A stretch of DNA of 64,000 nucleotides from an uncultured Collinsella sp. (GCA_958437935.1 CAUBPS010000002.1:124001-188000), one strand, 5' to 3'. Positions 36,832 through 45,803 are shown, counted from the first letter of the stretch. Numbers and translations: made by a program. Notes: generated by a model from the sequence alone, not told the origin.

Positions 36832-39072
36832 GTGGCAAAGAAGAAGACGAAGAACCAGCCAAAGAAAAAGCAGGTTAACGCCGAGAACGTCATCGGCCTG
36901 CACTCCGAGGTCACCGACCAGCCGATCACGCAGACGCTCGAGGTCAACTACATGCCCTACGCCATGAGCGTCAACGTCTCGCGTGCGTTCCCCGAGATCG
37001 ACGGCTTTAAGCCCTCACACCGCAAGCTGCTCTATACCATGTACAAGATGGGTCTGCTCAAAGGTGAGCGCCAGAAGAGCGCCAACATCGTGGGCCAGAC
37101 CATGAAGCTCAACCCGCACGGCGATGCCGCGATCTACGAGACGATGGTGCGTCTGGCCACCGGCAATGAGGCGCTGCTCGCCCCCTTCGTGGAGTCGAAG
37201 GGCAACTTTGGCAAGTACTACTCGGGCGACCTGAGCTACGCCGCCTCGCGTTATACCGAGGCCAAGCTCTCCCCCATCAGTGCCGAGATCTTCAAGGACA
37301 TCGACAAGGACCCGGTCGACTTTGTCGACAGCTACGACGGCGCCATGAAGGAGCCGCGTCTGCTGCCCACCACGTTCCCCAACATCCTCGTCTCAGCCAA
37401 CAAGGGCATCGGTGTCGCTATGGCGTCCGATATCTGCGGTTTCAACCTCAACGAGGTCTGCACCGCAACGATGCACTACCTGCAGGATCCCGACTGCGAC
37501 CTGCTCGAGTACATGCCCATGCCCGATTTCTCCACCGGCGGCGAGATCATCTACCGCCGCGAGGAGATGGAGAAGATTATCGAGACCGGCCTGGGCAGCT
37601 TCCAGATCCGCTCCCGCTGGCGCTGGATTCCCGAAGAGCGCATCATCGAGGTCTACGAGATCCCCTACACCACCAAGACCGATGTCATCATCGAGCGCAT
37701 CGTCAAGCTCTCCAAGGAGGGCAAGGTCAAAGAGATCGCTGACATCCGCGACGAGACCGACCTCTCGGGCTTGCGCATCGCCATCGACCTTAAGCGCGGC
37801 GTCGACCCCGACAAGCTCATGGCCAAGCTCTATCGCTCGACCACGCTGCAGGATTCGTTCTCGTGCAACTTTAACGTGCTGGTCGACGGCTATCCCCGTG
37901 TTATGGGCGTGCGCCAGATCCTGCACGAGTGGGTCAAGTGGCGTATTGAGTCCACGCGTCGCCGCATTAATTTTGACCTGGGCAAAAAGTCCGAGCGTCT
38001 GCACCTGCTGCACGGCCTCGAGGCGATCTTGCTCGACATCGACAAAGCCATCGCCATCATCCGCGGCACCAAGCTCGAAGCCGAGGTCGTGCCCAACCTT
38101 ATGAAGGGTTTCGACATCGACGAAACCCAGGCCGAGTTTGTTGCCGAGCTCAAGCTCCGCAACATCAACGAGGAATACATCCTCAACCGCACCAAGGACA
38201 TTGCCAAGCTCGAGGGCGAGATTGCCGAGCTCGAGGAGATCCTCTCCAGCGAAGAGAACATCAAGAAGGTCATCAGCGACGAGCTGGCCGCGGTCAACAA
38301 AAAGTACGTGATGCCGCGCCGCACGGGCAGGATCGAGCCCCATGAGGTTATCGAGGTAAGCTTGGAGCCCGAGGTCGAGGAGTACCCGGTCACCATCATG
38401 CTCTCGCACGATGGCTACCTTAAGAAGATGACAGACCGCGTGCTCAAGAAGGCGACCACGCTCAAGTACAAGGACGGCGACAAGCCCTTTATCGAGTTCC
38501 CGTCCTCCAACACCCACGAGCTGCTGGTCTTTACCAACAAGAGTCAGGTGTACAAGTGCAAGGTTGCGGCGTTTGAGGACACCAAGTCGGCCCAGCTGGG
38601 CTCGTACCTGCCGACCGATCTTGAAATGGAACCCGACGAGAGTGTCATCTGGGTCATCGACCCCGAGGACTATAAGGCCGACGTGCTGTTCGTCTTTGAG
38701 AACGGCCGCGTGGTCCGCGTCGCGCTTTCTGGATACGTCACCAAGACCAACCGCAAGCGCCTCAAGAACGCCATCTACGGCGGCAGCAAACTGCTGTATG
38801 CGCAGGTACTCAAGGAGGATCGCGACCTCGCGCTGGTCTCGAGCGACTACCGCCTGATGAACTTCAACACGTCGCTGCTCAAGACCAAGACGACCACCAA
38901 CACGCAGGGCGTCCAGGCTTTCACGGCCAAGAAGGGCCGCTCGGTCACCACCGTCGGCACGACCGAGGAGATTCTTGGCGCCGGCGTCTCGGCCGAGAAG
39001 TTCACCGCGCAGAGCCTCCCCTCAGCCGGCGCCCTCATGAAGGAAAACGACATGCCGAGCCTGTTTGACTAG
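36832..39072 (+). CDS. Type IIA DNA topoisomerase subunit A (ParC/GyrA-like)
   Basis: 746 aa, GTG start with AGAGGATATC upstream. Winged-helix with FKPSHRKLLY and NPHGDAAIYE (quinolone pocket), catalytic Y141 in ASRYTEAKL, coiled-coil gate (about 385-490), and a reduced C-terminal beta-pinwheel. No GyrA box (QRRGGKG) is visible, favouring a decatenase role over supercoiling. Lys-rich N-terminal extension. Operon with the B subunit. Confidence 0.88.
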   Translation: MAKKKTKNQPKKKQVNAENVIGLHSEVTDQPITQTLEVNYMPYAMSVNVSRAFPEIDGFKPSHRKLLYTMYKMGLLKGERQKSANIVGQTMKLNPHGDAAIYETMVRLATGNEALLAPFVESKGNFGKYYSGDLSYAASRYTEAKLSPISAEIFKDIDKDPVDFVDSYDGAMKEPRLLPTTFPNILVSANKGIGVAMASDICGFNLNEVCTATMHYLQDPDCDLLEYMPMPDFSTGGEIIYRREEMEKIIETGLGSFQIRSRWRWIPEERIIEVYEIPYTTKTDVIIERIVKLSKEGKVKEIADIRDETDLSGLRIAIDLKRGVDPDKLMAKLYRSTTLQDSFSCNFNVLVDGYPRVMGVRQILHEWVKWRIESTRRRINFDLGKKSERLHLLHGLEAILLDIDKAIAIIRGTKLEAEVVPNLMKGFDIDETQAEFVAELKLRNINEEYILNRTKDIAKLEGEIAELEEILSSEENIKKVISDELAAVNKKYVMPRRTGRIEPHEVIEVSLEPEVEEYPVTIMLSHDGYLKKMTDRVLKKATTLKYKDGDKPFIEFPSSNTHELLVFTNKSQVYKCKVAAFEDTKSAQLGSYLPTDLEMEPDESVIWVIDPEDYKADVLFVFENGRVVRVALSGYVTKTNRKRLKNAIYGGSKLLYAQVLKEDRDLALVSSDYRLMNFNTSLLKTKTTTNTQGVQAFTAKKGRSVTTVGTTEEILGAGVSAEKFTAQSLPSAGALMKENDMPSLFD

Positions 39073-39111
39073 GACGACGGCAGCCAAACCGTCATGGTTT
39101 AACTAAGCAGC

Positions 39112-39148
39112 GGGGCCCGGAGCGCAGCAACATCGCGCTCCGGGCCCC
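39112..39148. terminator. Strong hairpin after the topoisomerase operon
   Basis: GGGGCCCGGAGCGC pairs perfectly with GCGCTCCGGGCCCC (14 bp, 9-base loop). No T-run, but it sits between convergent genes and likely ends both transcripts. Confidence 0.75.
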
Positions 39149-39170
39149 ATGCATTACAGCAGCATCATCC

Positions 39171-40460
39171 CTATAGACAAAATGCCGCATAAAGTGGAAC
39201 AGACATAAGCCCATCATTCATTCCAAAGGGCTTAGTCGATAGCCTGATAAGGCGCACGCCCGGATGGGTCTTTTTAAGTGAGAACAGGCTTCGAGATCTT
39301 GTGTTCTCTCCCGCTTTGACTTCAATCGCAGACAAACATCCCTGCTTCTCTACTACAAAGTCGATTTCCGCACGATTATCTCGCGCCCAATAATGCAGCG
39401 GATAGCCCATGGCTGAAAGCTGTTGGGCAACGTAGTTTTCGGTAAGTGCACCCATGAATGTGCCACCGATGCCGGCAAGAATATCGGCGCGTTGAGCACC
39501 GGCCTTGGAGACGAGCAGTCCTGTATCCGCCTGATAGATTTTAAAAGCAGAAGGGTTAACGAAGGCCTCTAAAGGGCTTTCGATCTGCCCGACTAGGCTG
39601 CAGCGCGCCACCGTACCCGACAATACAAGCCAGTCGAGAGCATCTCCAAAGAGAGACGCATTGCCCCCCGCTCGCACTACCTTGTATTGAAACTTACGAT
39701 TCTCTTTGGCAAGCTGCTGTGGAATGGAATCGAAGCACGCACGCGTCTTTGCGCTCAAGCGTTCATCAGCATATTTATTGGTGTCGGCGGAATATCCGTC
39801 GAGAATAATCCGATGCTTTTCGGCCACATCAATGATTGACTGATCATCGATATACGTTTGGACCGCCTCGGGCATTCCGCCAACAACAAGATACTGTCGA
39901 TAGAGCCCAAGCGCCTTTTCATGAAGGCTTGGCGCAAGAGGACTCATTAACTCGAATGATGAGCGTATCTCGCCGACCAGCTGATCGTGCCCCATCGCCC
40001 AGAGAAACTCCTCGAAATCGAGTGGAGTCATCTCAATCAAGTCGGTCTTTCCAACGGGGAACGAATACGACTGATGGTTAATGGCAACCCCAAGAAGCGA
40101 CCCAGCAGCCGCAACGTAATACTCGGGAGCATCTTCGCAAAAGTATTTTAGGGAAGTGAGCGCTTCCTCGCATGCCTGGATCTCGTCAATGAACAGTAAG
40201 GTTTTGCCAGGCACGATACGCTGTCCCGTACGAGCCTCGATCGCGCGTACGATCGAATGAGGGTCAAGACCGCCCGAAAAATCCGCTCGCGCCGACCGGT
40301 CGTTCTCAAGATTAACGTAGACAACCGATTCGAAAAGATCCTGGGCGTACGTTCTGAGCAGATAGGTCTTGCCGCACTGGCGCACGCCTTTGACCAGCAA
40401 AGGTTTTCTATCAGCTCTGTCTCGCCATTCCCTAAGGAGCTCGTCTGCCTTGCGACGCAT
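39171..40460 (-). CDS. AAA ATPase with DUF4143 domain
   Basis: 429 aa. N-terminal P-loop KGVRQCGKTY and Walker B LLFIDEIQAC (AAA_14), central winged helix, and C-terminal DUF4143 with a nuclease-like ALTENYVAQQL...NRAEIDFVVE...AIEVKAGE pattern (Asp, Glu-x-Lys). This widespread family is of uncertain role, perhaps archaeal-type conflict ATPases. An in-frame ATG two codons upstream (40466) is an alternative start. Confidence 0.85.
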   Translation of the reverse strand: MRRKADELLREWRDRADRKPLLVKGVRQCGKTYLLRTYAQDLFESVVYVNLENDRSARADFSGGLDPHSIVRAIEARTGQRIVPGKTLLFIDEIQACEEALTSLKYFCEDAPEYYVAAAGSLLGVAINHQSYSFPVGKTDLIEMTPLDFEEFLWAMGHDQLVGEIRSSFELMSPLAPSLHEKALGLYRQYLVVGGMPEAVQTYIDDQSIIDVAEKHRIILDGYSADTNKYADERLSAKTRACFDSIPQQLAKENRKFQYKVVRAGGNASLFGDALDWLVLSGTVARCSLVGQIESPLEAFVNPSAFKIYQADTGLLVSKAGAQRADILAGIGGTFMGALTENYVAQQLSAMGYPLHYWARDNRAEIDFVVEKQGCLSAIEVKAGENTRSRSLFSLKKTHPGVRLIRLSTKPFGMNDGLMSVPLYAAFCL

Positions 40461-40639
40461 ACGCAACCTTCCCTCATGAACTTCTGTTTGACAATATTTT
40501 AACGCGGATTAATTTGTTTTCAGTTATTTTTCTGCGTTTAAAAATGTTCTATACGGCACTTGAGGGAATACACCCCTATCTCTTGGTAAGGATAGCAAGC
40601 ATTTCCACCAACGCTGATTGCCATGCGTTCTTCTTGTCC

Positions 40640-41170
40640 TTAGGCGAGCTTGCGAGCGAGCTCTCGCACCTCTTTCAACTTGGGCGACGATGCCATGCTG
40701 TCGCGCTCGGTCATGCCGCCAATCGTGACAATGCCCTGGTCCTCCCACTTGCAGTACGCGCAGGTTGACTTGTACATAGCGATCGCCGCATCATAGACAC
40801 CCTCGCTGTGGCTATCGAGCAAAAGGGCCGTCTTGGTGAACGGGAAACCCGTGGCACCGAAGGCGTACAGGCGGTCGATGGCGGCTTTCTCCTGCGCGGT
40901 GATATCGAACCAGTAGATGGGCGAAGCGAAGACAACCATGTCGGCGTCTATCAGCGACTCGATCACGTCGGCCATGTCGTCCTTCTGCACACAGATGCCC
41001 TCATGGGCAAAGCAGTACTGGCATCCCAAGCAGCCGGCGATCTTCTTGCTGGCAACGCGGACGACCTCAACCGCATTACCGCCCTCACGCGCGGTCTCGG
41101 CAAACACCTCGACCATGGTATCGGTATTGGCGCCCTTACGCGGGCTACCACTCAATACAACGATTTTCAT
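40640..41170 (-). CDS. Flavodoxin-family NAD(P)H oxidoreductase (FMN reductase-like)
   Basis: 176 aa. GSPRKGANT FMN-phosphate loop at residues 8-16, a GCLGCQYCFAHEGIC Cys cluster, and FASPIYWFDITAQ. Typical of multimeric flavodoxin WrbA/iron-sulfur flavoprotein-like reductases. Last gene before the mosaic island. Confidence 0.88.
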   Translation of the reverse strand: MKIVVLSGSPRKGANTDTMVEVFAETAREGGNAVEVVRVASKKIAGCLGCQYCFAHEGICVQKDDMADVIESLIDADMVVFASPIYWFDITAQEKAAIDRLYAFGATGFPFTKTALLLDSHSEGVYDAAIAMYKSTCAYCKWEDQGIVTIGGMTERDSMASSPKLKEVRELARKLA

Positions 41171-41261
41171 AGGATTCCCTCTCCTTCATGCTGCAGGCGC
41201 GCGTCATATTTTTTTGTTTTAACCAAAACAGATGGAGTTATTCAATCGCCTCGTTTCAAGC

Positions 41262-41345
41262 ACTCCCGCTCAGTGACTAATCCAGTCCGAGTGTTGTCGA
41301 TGCGTGTCGCATCGTGCCGCCCAAAGACTGATTCGTGCACAATTT
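41262..41345. repeat. Diverged copy of the sequence beside the 46.62-kb att-like site
   Basis: About 70 bases here (GACTAATCCAGTCCGAG.. GATGCGTGTCGC) align with 46630-46705 at roughly 80% identity, and the visible differences are nearly all transitions. On the minus strand both read ES..R.DATRI...RTGLV.E. It marks the probable left end of the island. Confidence 0.55.
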
Positions 41346-41774
41346 GGGCGAATCAGGCCCTTGATTCGCGATTTAGGGAATGACTCAATTGATTCGCAAA
41401 ACCGCAGGTCGCCTTTTTAATCACTCCCTAGTTTCCGCCGGGGTTCGTAGCGGGTGGCGTGAAAAGGGGTGATTCAAAGGGTCGGAGAGATGTCTATAGC
41501 GCAATCGTCTGGTATTGGCGCGGTGAGGGACTTCTCGCCTCCATCAGTCCAAATCGTCAAGCTCCGAAAGACGTCGAACTAGAGAAAAGGACCTATTTCC
41601 CGTCATGGATTGGGTTTACCTCCATGACTAGAGCCCTGGTGTAATTGGCTGGATCACCGTTCCGGGAACCGGTATCGACCTACCTGTCCGCCAAGCTCCT
41701 TCTTCAGCTCCAGCCTAGCATCTGACTCGCGCCGCTATAAGCGAAAACCGAAGAGATGCGTCTTAGCCAAGAGA

Positions 41775-41832
41775 ATAAGGTTAGCCTTATCTTACTGTAT
41801 GATTCGTGTGTTATAGTTAGATAGCTCTAACT
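41775..41832 (+). promoter_or_regulatory. Two stacked inverted repeats before the methyltransferase operon (DtxR-like)
   Basis: ATAAGG-TTAG-CCTTAT (41775-41790) resembles the DtxR/IdeR iron-box core AGGTTAGCCT; AGTTAGA-TAGC-TCTAACT (41815-41832) overlaps a TATAGT-like -10. Both precede the first methyltransferase. The rest of 41171-41849 contains no gene I can support. Confidence 0.45.
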
Positions 41833-41849
41833 GTTTGGGGGCGACAGCC

Positions 41850-42479
41850 ATGCACGAACGCAAGGGTTTCTGGGACAAGAATGCCGGTCGGTATGACCGT
41901 TTCATGCGAAACGACCGGGCGGCGTATGAGAAGATGTATGGGCTGATCCGGCCGGTAGTGAAAGCAAAAACCGTGCTGGAGGTTGCCACCGGCACGGGGC
42001 TTATCGCAAAGAGCATCGTGAATGCGGCGGCGCACATCGAGGCTACGGACGCTTCTGCAAAGATGATCCTTGAAGCAAAACGGGACAATCAATCCGCAAA
42101 GCTGCACTTTTCCGTACAAGATATGTTCCGCCTGCCCTATGCACAGAAGTCCTTCGAAGTGGTGATCGCGTCCAACGCGCTTCACATAGTGCCGCATCCG
42201 GAAAAGGCCCTGCAAGAAATCAGGCGGGTGCTGAAGGACGACGGCGTGCTCATCGCGCCAACCTTCACCCACGCGGGGAGCTCGGTTTCCGGCAAGGCAA
42301 AAGCCTTTTTCATGAGTATGGCGGGATTCCCCCTCCACAGCAGGTGGACAAGCGAGGAATACCTACGTTTCCTGCGTCAAAACGGCTGGGCGGTGCAGAA
42401 AAGCGCGGTGCTGAAGGCCTCGTTCCCGTTGACCTATGCGGAATGCACAAAATCGGAGGGGCCAGATGTCGTTCTTTGA
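41850..42479 (+). CDS. Class I SAM-dependent methyltransferase 1
   Basis: 209 aa. SAM motif I VLEVATGTGLIAKSI (about 43-57), motif II ATDAS, a post-I FEVVIASNALHIVPHPEKAL segment. UbiE/Methyltransf_11 type; substrate unknown. ATG 41850 has GGGGGC upstream. Its end overlaps the next methyltransferase by 14 bases. Similar trios accompany iron-chelate transporters in other gut bacteria; no transporter is left here. Confidence 0.82.
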   Translation: MHERKGFWDKNAGRYDRFMRNDRAAYEKMYGLIRPVVKAKTVLEVATGTGLIAKSIVNAAAHIEATDASAKMILEAKRDNQSAKLHFSVQDMFRLPYAQKSFEVVIASNALHIVPHPEKALQEIRRVLKDDGVLIAPTFTHAGSSVSGKAKAFFMSMAGFPLHSRWTSEEYLRFLRQNGWAVQKSAVLKASFPLTYAECTKSEGPDVVL

Positions 42480-43071
42480 AAACACCCGCAAGCCCGTGGG
42501 CCTCGGCGGAAAACTTATGGTTGCCATGATGAATCTGGGCCACAGCCCTGTGGCGCGGTGGGGACTTCGATTTCTACGACTTGCGCCAAATGCCAAGGTG
42601 CTAGATTGCGGCTGCGGCGGCGGGGCGAACATAAAACGGCTGCTGAAAAAATGCCCGCATGGCGTCGTCAAGGGCATCGACTATTCGCCCGTCAGCGTGG
42701 AGAAGACTAGAAAGCTCAACCGAATTGCAATTCAGGAGGGGCGTTGCGCCGTTCTGCAAGGCAGTGTGGCGGATATGGTGTTTGAGGATAGCTACTTCGA
42801 TGCCGCCACGGCCTTTGAGACCGTCTATTTTTGGCCTGATTTGCCCCGATGCTTCCGTGAGGTCTGGCGGACGCTGAAGCCAGGCGGGACAATTCTCATC
42901 TGCAACGAGAGCAATGGCGATACGGACAAGGACGAGAGGTGGACGCAGACCATCGGCGGCATGACCATCTACAAGGACATTGAATTAAAGGCATGTCTGG
43001 AGCAGGCGGGTTTTCACGAGGTGCAGATACGCAAAAAGAAAAGGTGGCTCTGCGTCACGGCGCAGAAGTAA
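42466..43071 (+). CDS. Class I SAM-dependent methyltransferase 2
   Basis: 201 aa. SAM motif I VLDCGCGGGANIKRL (about 45-59), motif II GIDYS, and LKPGGTILICNE. GGAGG sits seven bases before ATG 42466, inside the preceding gene. After its stop (43073-43167) another frame encodes a short hydrophobic tail (MTVIAAVLAAIMTVFIH), perhaps the remains of a deleted membrane-protein gene. Confidence 0.82.
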   Translation: MSFFENTRKPVGLGGKLMVAMMNLGHSPVARWGLRFLRLAPNAKVLDCGCGGGANIKRLLKKCPHGVVKGIDYSPVSVEKTRKLNRIAIQEGRCAVLQGSVADMVFEDSYFDAATAFETVYFWPDLPRCFREVWRTLKPGGTILICNESNGDTDKDERWTQTIGGMTIYKDIELKACLEQAGFHEVQIRKKKRWLCVTAQK

Positions 43072-43185
43072 GGGCATCAAGCACGGGCATTTTTCATCCA
43101 TCCTGCACATGGCGATAGACATGACGGTCATAGCGGCTGTGCTGGCGGCAATTATGACAGTTTTTATTCACTGAGGAAGGAACCT

Positions 43186-44016
43186 ATGAAATGTAAAATT
43201 GAGAAAAACACCGTGCAGGAGACGCTGATCCTCCCGCTGTATTCCCGGAAGCTGTGTACGGAGTTGTACCCGAACCTTTACAGGGATGAAACAGCGGTTC
43301 GTCTGCTCGACCAGATCGACTACGACTTTTCAGAGGCAGAGAAAAACTCCCGCAGCCTGATGCAGCGCTTTGGTGCGCTGGAGGTGGCCACACGGCAGAG
43401 TGATCTTGCTTTCGAGGTGCGGGATTACCTGAAAGGCCACCCCGATGCGGCGGTGGTCAATCTGGGCTGCGGGCTGGACAACACCGGCAGAACCTGCAAC
43501 AACGGTAGATGCAAGATCTACAATCTGGACTTCCCGGATGTGATTGCCTTGCGGCAGCAGCTACTGCCCGCCAGGAATCGAGAACAAAATATCCCCTGCG
43601 ACCTGAAAGACACCGCATGGTTTAGCAAAATCGATGCCTCCCGCAGGGCGGTGTTCTTTGCCTCCGGGGTGTTCTATTACTTTCTGACCCAGCAGGTCCG
43701 GGAACTGGTGCGGGGGATGGCGGACGCTTTCCCCGGCAGTGTGCTGGTCTTTGATGCTGCCAATCGGACGGCGGTAAAGATGATCGCAAAAACATGGCTT
43801 AAGACTGCAAAAATCAAGGATGTGGGGGCATATTTTGCGGTTTCGGATGCCGCCAAGGAAATCGGCACGTGGGACAGCCGTCTGCAGGTCACAAGTCGCG
43901 GCTATATGCTGGGCTACAACGATTTGAGAGACCCTTCTGTCAGCGGCTTTTTCCGGTTTCTCGCAAGGGTCGGTGACAACGGGATGAAAATGCAAATCGT
44001 GAAAATAAGATTTTGA
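43186..44016 (+). CDS. Leucine-carboxyl-methyltransferase-family protein (methyltransferase 3)
   Basis: 276 aa of the LCM/PPM family: AVVNLGCGLDNTGRT (SAM site, about 85-99), YNLDFPDVIALR, FASGVFYYFLTQQV, and LVFDAANRT. These O-methylate carboxylates of small metabolites. ATG 43186 follows GAGGAAGGAACC. Its 3' two thirds plus the trailing hairpin and att lead-in are repeated at 51883-52458. Confidence 0.82.
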   Translation: MKCKIEKNTVQETLILPLYSRKLCTELYPNLYRDETAVRLLDQIDYDFSEAEKNSRSLMQRFGALEVATRQSDLAFEVRDYLKGHPDAAVVNLGCGLDNTGRTCNNGRCKIYNLDFPDVIALRQQLLPARNREQNIPCDLKDTAWFSKIDASRRAVFFASGVFYYFLTQQVRELVRGMADAFPGSVLVFDAANRTAVKMIAKTWLKTAKIKDVGAYFAVSDAAKEIGTWDSRLQVTSRGYMLGYNDLRDPSVSGFFRFLARVGDNGMKMQIVKIRF

Positions 44017-44174
44017 GAGGCAAAAACGAAGCGCATTCACTTTGACGTTGAAGAAGACGGATTTTACGGCGCATATTGGGCGTGCAAGGGCACGCATACA
44101 GCAGCGGGCACGGATTCAATTGAAACCGTGCCCGCTATCTGATGCTATATTATTTTATCGAACGTCTGTTCTAC
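43598..44174 (+). repeat. Internal duplication, copy 1 (methyltransferase 3 tail + hairpin)
   Basis: Matches 51883-52458 at a constant offset of 8285 bases with few differences. Homology stops on the right exactly at TGTTCTA, the edge of the att-like core. Confidence 0.9.
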
Positions 44175-44187
44175 TCCCATTCGATGG
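44103..44187. repeat. Module-end element R1: hairpin plus guaA-end core
   Basis: AGCGGGCACGG/CCGTGCCCGCT stem (44103-44136) with loop ATTCAATTGAAA, an AT-rich spacer, then GTTCTACTCCCATTCGATGG (44168-44187). On the minus strand the core reads D-A-I-E-W-E-stop, like the end of guaA, followed by a terminator hairpin. R2 (46553) has the same plan with compensatory arm changes. Confidence 0.75.
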
Positions 44188-44300
44188 CGTCGGTTCTGCC
44201 GTCCCGTCACTCCAGTTACACCCAGTTTTCGGCATCGACACGGAACGCGTGCCGCCGAATGACGCGATGTCTCGTTTCGTCGGCTTCGGGGACAAAAGCT

Positions 44301-44357
44301 GGGACAACCTCAAAAACTTTTTTCAAACTCAGGGCTTTGAGTTTTTGTTTTTGTCCC
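44301..44357. repeat. Nested inverted repeat
   Basis: GGGACAA...AAAAAC pairs with GTTTTTGTTTTTGTCCC, enclosing CAAACTC/GAGTTTTTG. A long imperfect hairpin in the otherwise gene-free 44188-44640; it could be a small RNA or terminator. Confidence 0.4.
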
Positions 44358-44640
44358 AAAGTGCGCGGCGGGTCGCCTTTGGAGGCTCGATGGCGCCGAA
44401 AACGCCCGTTTTGAAACTCAACCGCCCTTTTGCCCGCAAGCCGCCAGCTGCAATCGCAAGTGAATTAACGCGGGTGGCTTGCGCGCCATTTGCAAAACCC
44501 CAGGTCGCAGGTCTTCGCCATTCGTGAACAAAGTGAGTAGTCTCAGGTGGCTTGCTTATGAGTTGGCGAACGGGCCTTCAGGATTCAGGGCAAACATGCT
44601 GGTAGAATAGGATTCTCAAATCAATGACAGGAGACCGAGC

Positions 44641-45603
44641 ATGGCCGAACCCCACGATAGGAAGCCGATCCTCACGATCGAGCAGCAGATAGAGCACCTC
44701 AAGCAGAAGGGCGTAGCCTTCGAACTGTGTTCCGAGGAAGAGGCCGCGGACTACCTGCGCGACAAGTGCAACTTCTTCAAGCTCGCATCCTACCGCAAAC
44801 TCTTCTCGAAATACGAGGGAGGCCCGCGCGACGGCCGCTACGTAGACCTCGACTTCGGCCAGCTGCGCCTGCTCGCGGCGCTCGACCAGGAGCTGCGCCA
44901 CGCCCTGCTCGGCATGACGCTCGACATCGAGCATTTCCAGAAGGTGACACTGCTTCGCGAGATGGAGGACCGTGGAGAGGACGGCTACGCCATCGTGGCC
45001 GACTACATGGCATCGCTTACCACTGCAAACAGGGAGTACCGCCTGCGCGAGCTCAAGATGAGCGGCCGCAGCCCCTACAGCTCGAGCCTCTACGCGAAGT
45101 ACTCCGGCGACATGCCTGCCTGGGCCTTCCTTGAGCTCACCTCGTTCGGCACCCTCATCGACTTCGTGCGCTTCTGCGCCAGGCGATGGGGCGACAGGCG
45201 CCTCGAGGCCTCCCACTACGACCTCAAGCGCGTGAAGTCCGTCCGCAACTGCGCCGCGCACGGCTCGTGCCTGATCAACTGCTTCGCCGAGAGGGGCGCC
45301 GCCCGGGGCTCGGCGTCCAGCGGCGTCTCCCGAAGGGTCGCCGCCGTGGGGATTCCCAAGGCGACCAGGAGGAAGTGGATGGGGAATACGGCCATGCAGG
45401 AGGTCGCGACCGTGCTCGTGGCGCACTCCGGCTTGGTACCCGAGGGCTCCTCGCGCTCGCGCGCCGCATCCGAGCTCGCCGAGATGTTCGCCAGGGCCGA
45501 CGGCGAAACCGAGGCGCTGCCCGACAAGGGGCCCGACGCCGCAGCTCGCTCCGCGCTCGAGTTCCTTCGCAGGTTGACAGAATCGCTCGGGTTGGTAGAA
45601 TAG
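44641..45603 (+). CDS. Abi_2-family abortive-infection protein (HEPN RNase)
   Basis: 320 aa of the AbiD/AbiF (Abi_2) family: LTIEQQIEHLKQKGV at the start, LASYRKLFSKYEGG, LRLLAALDQELRHALLGMTL, and the HEPN catalytic R202-N-C-A-A-H207, complete as an RNase motif. Predicted toxin that cleaves RNA on phage attack. GAGACCGAGC before ATG 44641; a TAGAAT -10 lies at 44603. Two structured small RNAs follow directly, the first with its promoter inside the last codons of this gene. The C-terminal about 80 residues are variable and charged. Confidence 0.82.
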   Translation: MAEPHDRKPILTIEQQIEHLKQKGVAFELCSEEEAADYLRDKCNFFKLASYRKLFSKYEGGPRDGRYVDLDFGQLRLLAALDQELRHALLGMTLDIEHFQKVTLLREMEDRGEDGYAIVADYMASLTTANREYRLRELKMSGRSPYSSSLYAKYSGDMPAWAFLELTSFGTLIDFVRFCARRWGDRRLEASHYDLKRVKSVRNCAAHGSCLINCFAERGAARGSASSGVSRRVAAVGIPKATRRKWMGNTAMQEVATVLVAHSGLVPEGSSRSRAASELAEMFARADGETEALPDKGPDAAARSALEFLRRLTESLGLVE

Positions 45604-45607
45604 CCTG

Positions 45608-45669
45608 CAGATAGCAAAACCTTCACGGTTTTAGGGGCGGACTTGCGCAAGCGACTCTGCCCTATTTTT
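45608..45669 (+). ncRNA. Abi-associated small RNA, copy 1
   Basis: Promoter TTGACA (45574-45579), 16-base spacer, TAGAAT (45596-45601). The predicted RNA of about 62 nt begins near CAGATAG, folds a first hairpin AAAACC-TTCAC-GGTTTT, a second GGGCGG...TTGC-GCAA-GCGA...CTGCCC, and ends CTATTTTTA. Copy 2 at 45743 keeps the same order of parts. Likely RNA antitoxin or regulator of the HEPN protein. Confidence 0.7.
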
Positions 45670-45742
45670 ATATTCACTCGCTATAGGAGACGGATGATAC
45701 CTGGGTCAATGACAGAACTGAGAAGCCCGGAATAATGGAGCC

Positions 45743-45803
45743 AGTTAGAAACCCTCGGGTTTGCGGGGCGGGATCGTGAGAGCGATTCTGCCCTATTTTT
45801 TTC
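45743..45803 (+). ncRNA. Abi-associated small RNA, copy 2
   Basis: Promoter-like ATGACA (45709-45714), 16-base spacer, AATAAT (45731-45736). RNA CAGTTAG, hairpin AAACC-CTC-GGGTTT, then GGGCGG-G-ATCG-TGAGAG-CGAT-T-CTGCCC and CTATTTTTTT. Stem sequences differ from copy 1 but pairing and the flanking CAG-TAG, GGGGCGG and CTGCCCTATTTTT blocks are kept. Confidence 0.7.

Noticed and set aside
35659..36903. 414-codon minus-strand frame opposite the topoisomerase B subunit
   Set aside because: Shadow of a well-conserved gene; composition is dominated by Leu/Val/Asp repeats from the antisense of common codons.
41459..41644. 60-codon frame (MKRGDSKGRRD...) before the methyltransferases
   Set aside because: No ribosome site, no known relatives, and within a non-coding border region.
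45608..45803. Possible CRISPR array behind the Abi gene
   Set aside because: Only two units, each with its own promoter and U-run, and no constant repeat with spacers. They fit independent small RNAs better.
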